A stretch of 64,000 bases of DNA, from positions 3,347,001 through 3,411,000 of the forward strand of contig NZ_CP014616.1 of NCBI RefSeq assembly GCF_001590685.1, in the 5' to 3' direction. Made by a program: the position numbers and the translations under genes. Shown here one piece after another: positions 63,999 through 64,000 of this stretch. Position 1 is the stretch's first letter; every line of letters begins with the position of its first letter. The notes beneath the pieces are model-generated. The model was not told where the DNA came from. It made no database searches and was given only the letters and a program-made list of their open reading frames with translations. The stretch comes from Sporosarcina psychrophila. GTDB lineage: Bacteria; Bacillota; Bacilli; Bacillales_A; Planococcaceae.

Positions 63999-64000
63999 CG

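Overview
This window reads as a chromosome segment of a low-to-mid GC, endospore-forming member of the Bacillales. The gene content and order follow the Bacillus subtilis chromosome from the division and cell wall (dcw) cluster through the ylb, cta, yla and ykt blocks to pdh. SpoVD-, SpoVE- and YlbJ-type genes imply sporulation. An aerobic caa3-type oxidase and a bacillithiol gene (bshC) also fit. Family Planococcaceae (Sporosarcina-like) is my best guess, from protein character and from a DAP-type murE placed away from the dcw cluster. That assignment is inference.

Layout. 1-446: a 40-bp tandem repeat array and the ftsZ terminator. 447-15310 (minus strand): dcw cluster mraZ-rsmH-ftsL-pbpB-spoVD-mraY-murD-spoVE-divIB-ylxW-ylxX-sbp-ftsA-ftsZ, which lacks murE, murG and murB. 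15503-18503: bshC, a DUF3397-like gene and panE. 18732-23513: a biotin-dependent acyl-CoA carboxylase set, split by a 500-bp block of dispersed repeats, with a crotonase-family gene upstream. 23820-33495: rpmF, ylbN, tmcAL, ylbL, ylbJ, coaD, rsmD, ylbG, a GDPD-like gene and ylbF, plus two unrecognised genes. 33553-35834: a divergent pair, a murE with the meso-DAP motif and an aspartokinase without ACT domains. 35848-38711: ylbC, a yugN-like gene and an AI-2E family permease. 38752-46899: ctaM, ctaG, ctaFEDC and ctaB on minus, ctaA divergent on plus. 47005-51980: pycA, ftsW, ylaN. 52377-56540: ylaL, ylaI, ylaH, typA, ylaF. 56607-60033: suhB family, a small gene, yktB, yktA, a nitronate monooxygenase-like gene. 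60225-63998: pdhD, pdhC, pdhB.

How the parts work together. The left third makes septal peptidoglycan and the division ring. The cta genes build cytochrome caa3 and its heme A. Pyruvate carboxylase and pyruvate dehydrogenase feed oxaloacetate and acetyl-CoA to central metabolism. The acyl-CoA carboxylase set lies behind a near-perfect CcpA (cre) site, so it is probably a carbon-controlled catabolic unit.

Most interesting points: the murE/aspartokinase pair, which could be a dedicated meso-DAP route for spore cortex in a cell whose vegetative wall may use another diamino acid; an apparent ATT start codon for rsmH, the enzyme that tunes start-codon fidelity; a three-unit MraZ operator; and a family of structured dispersed repeats that often sit right after stop codons.
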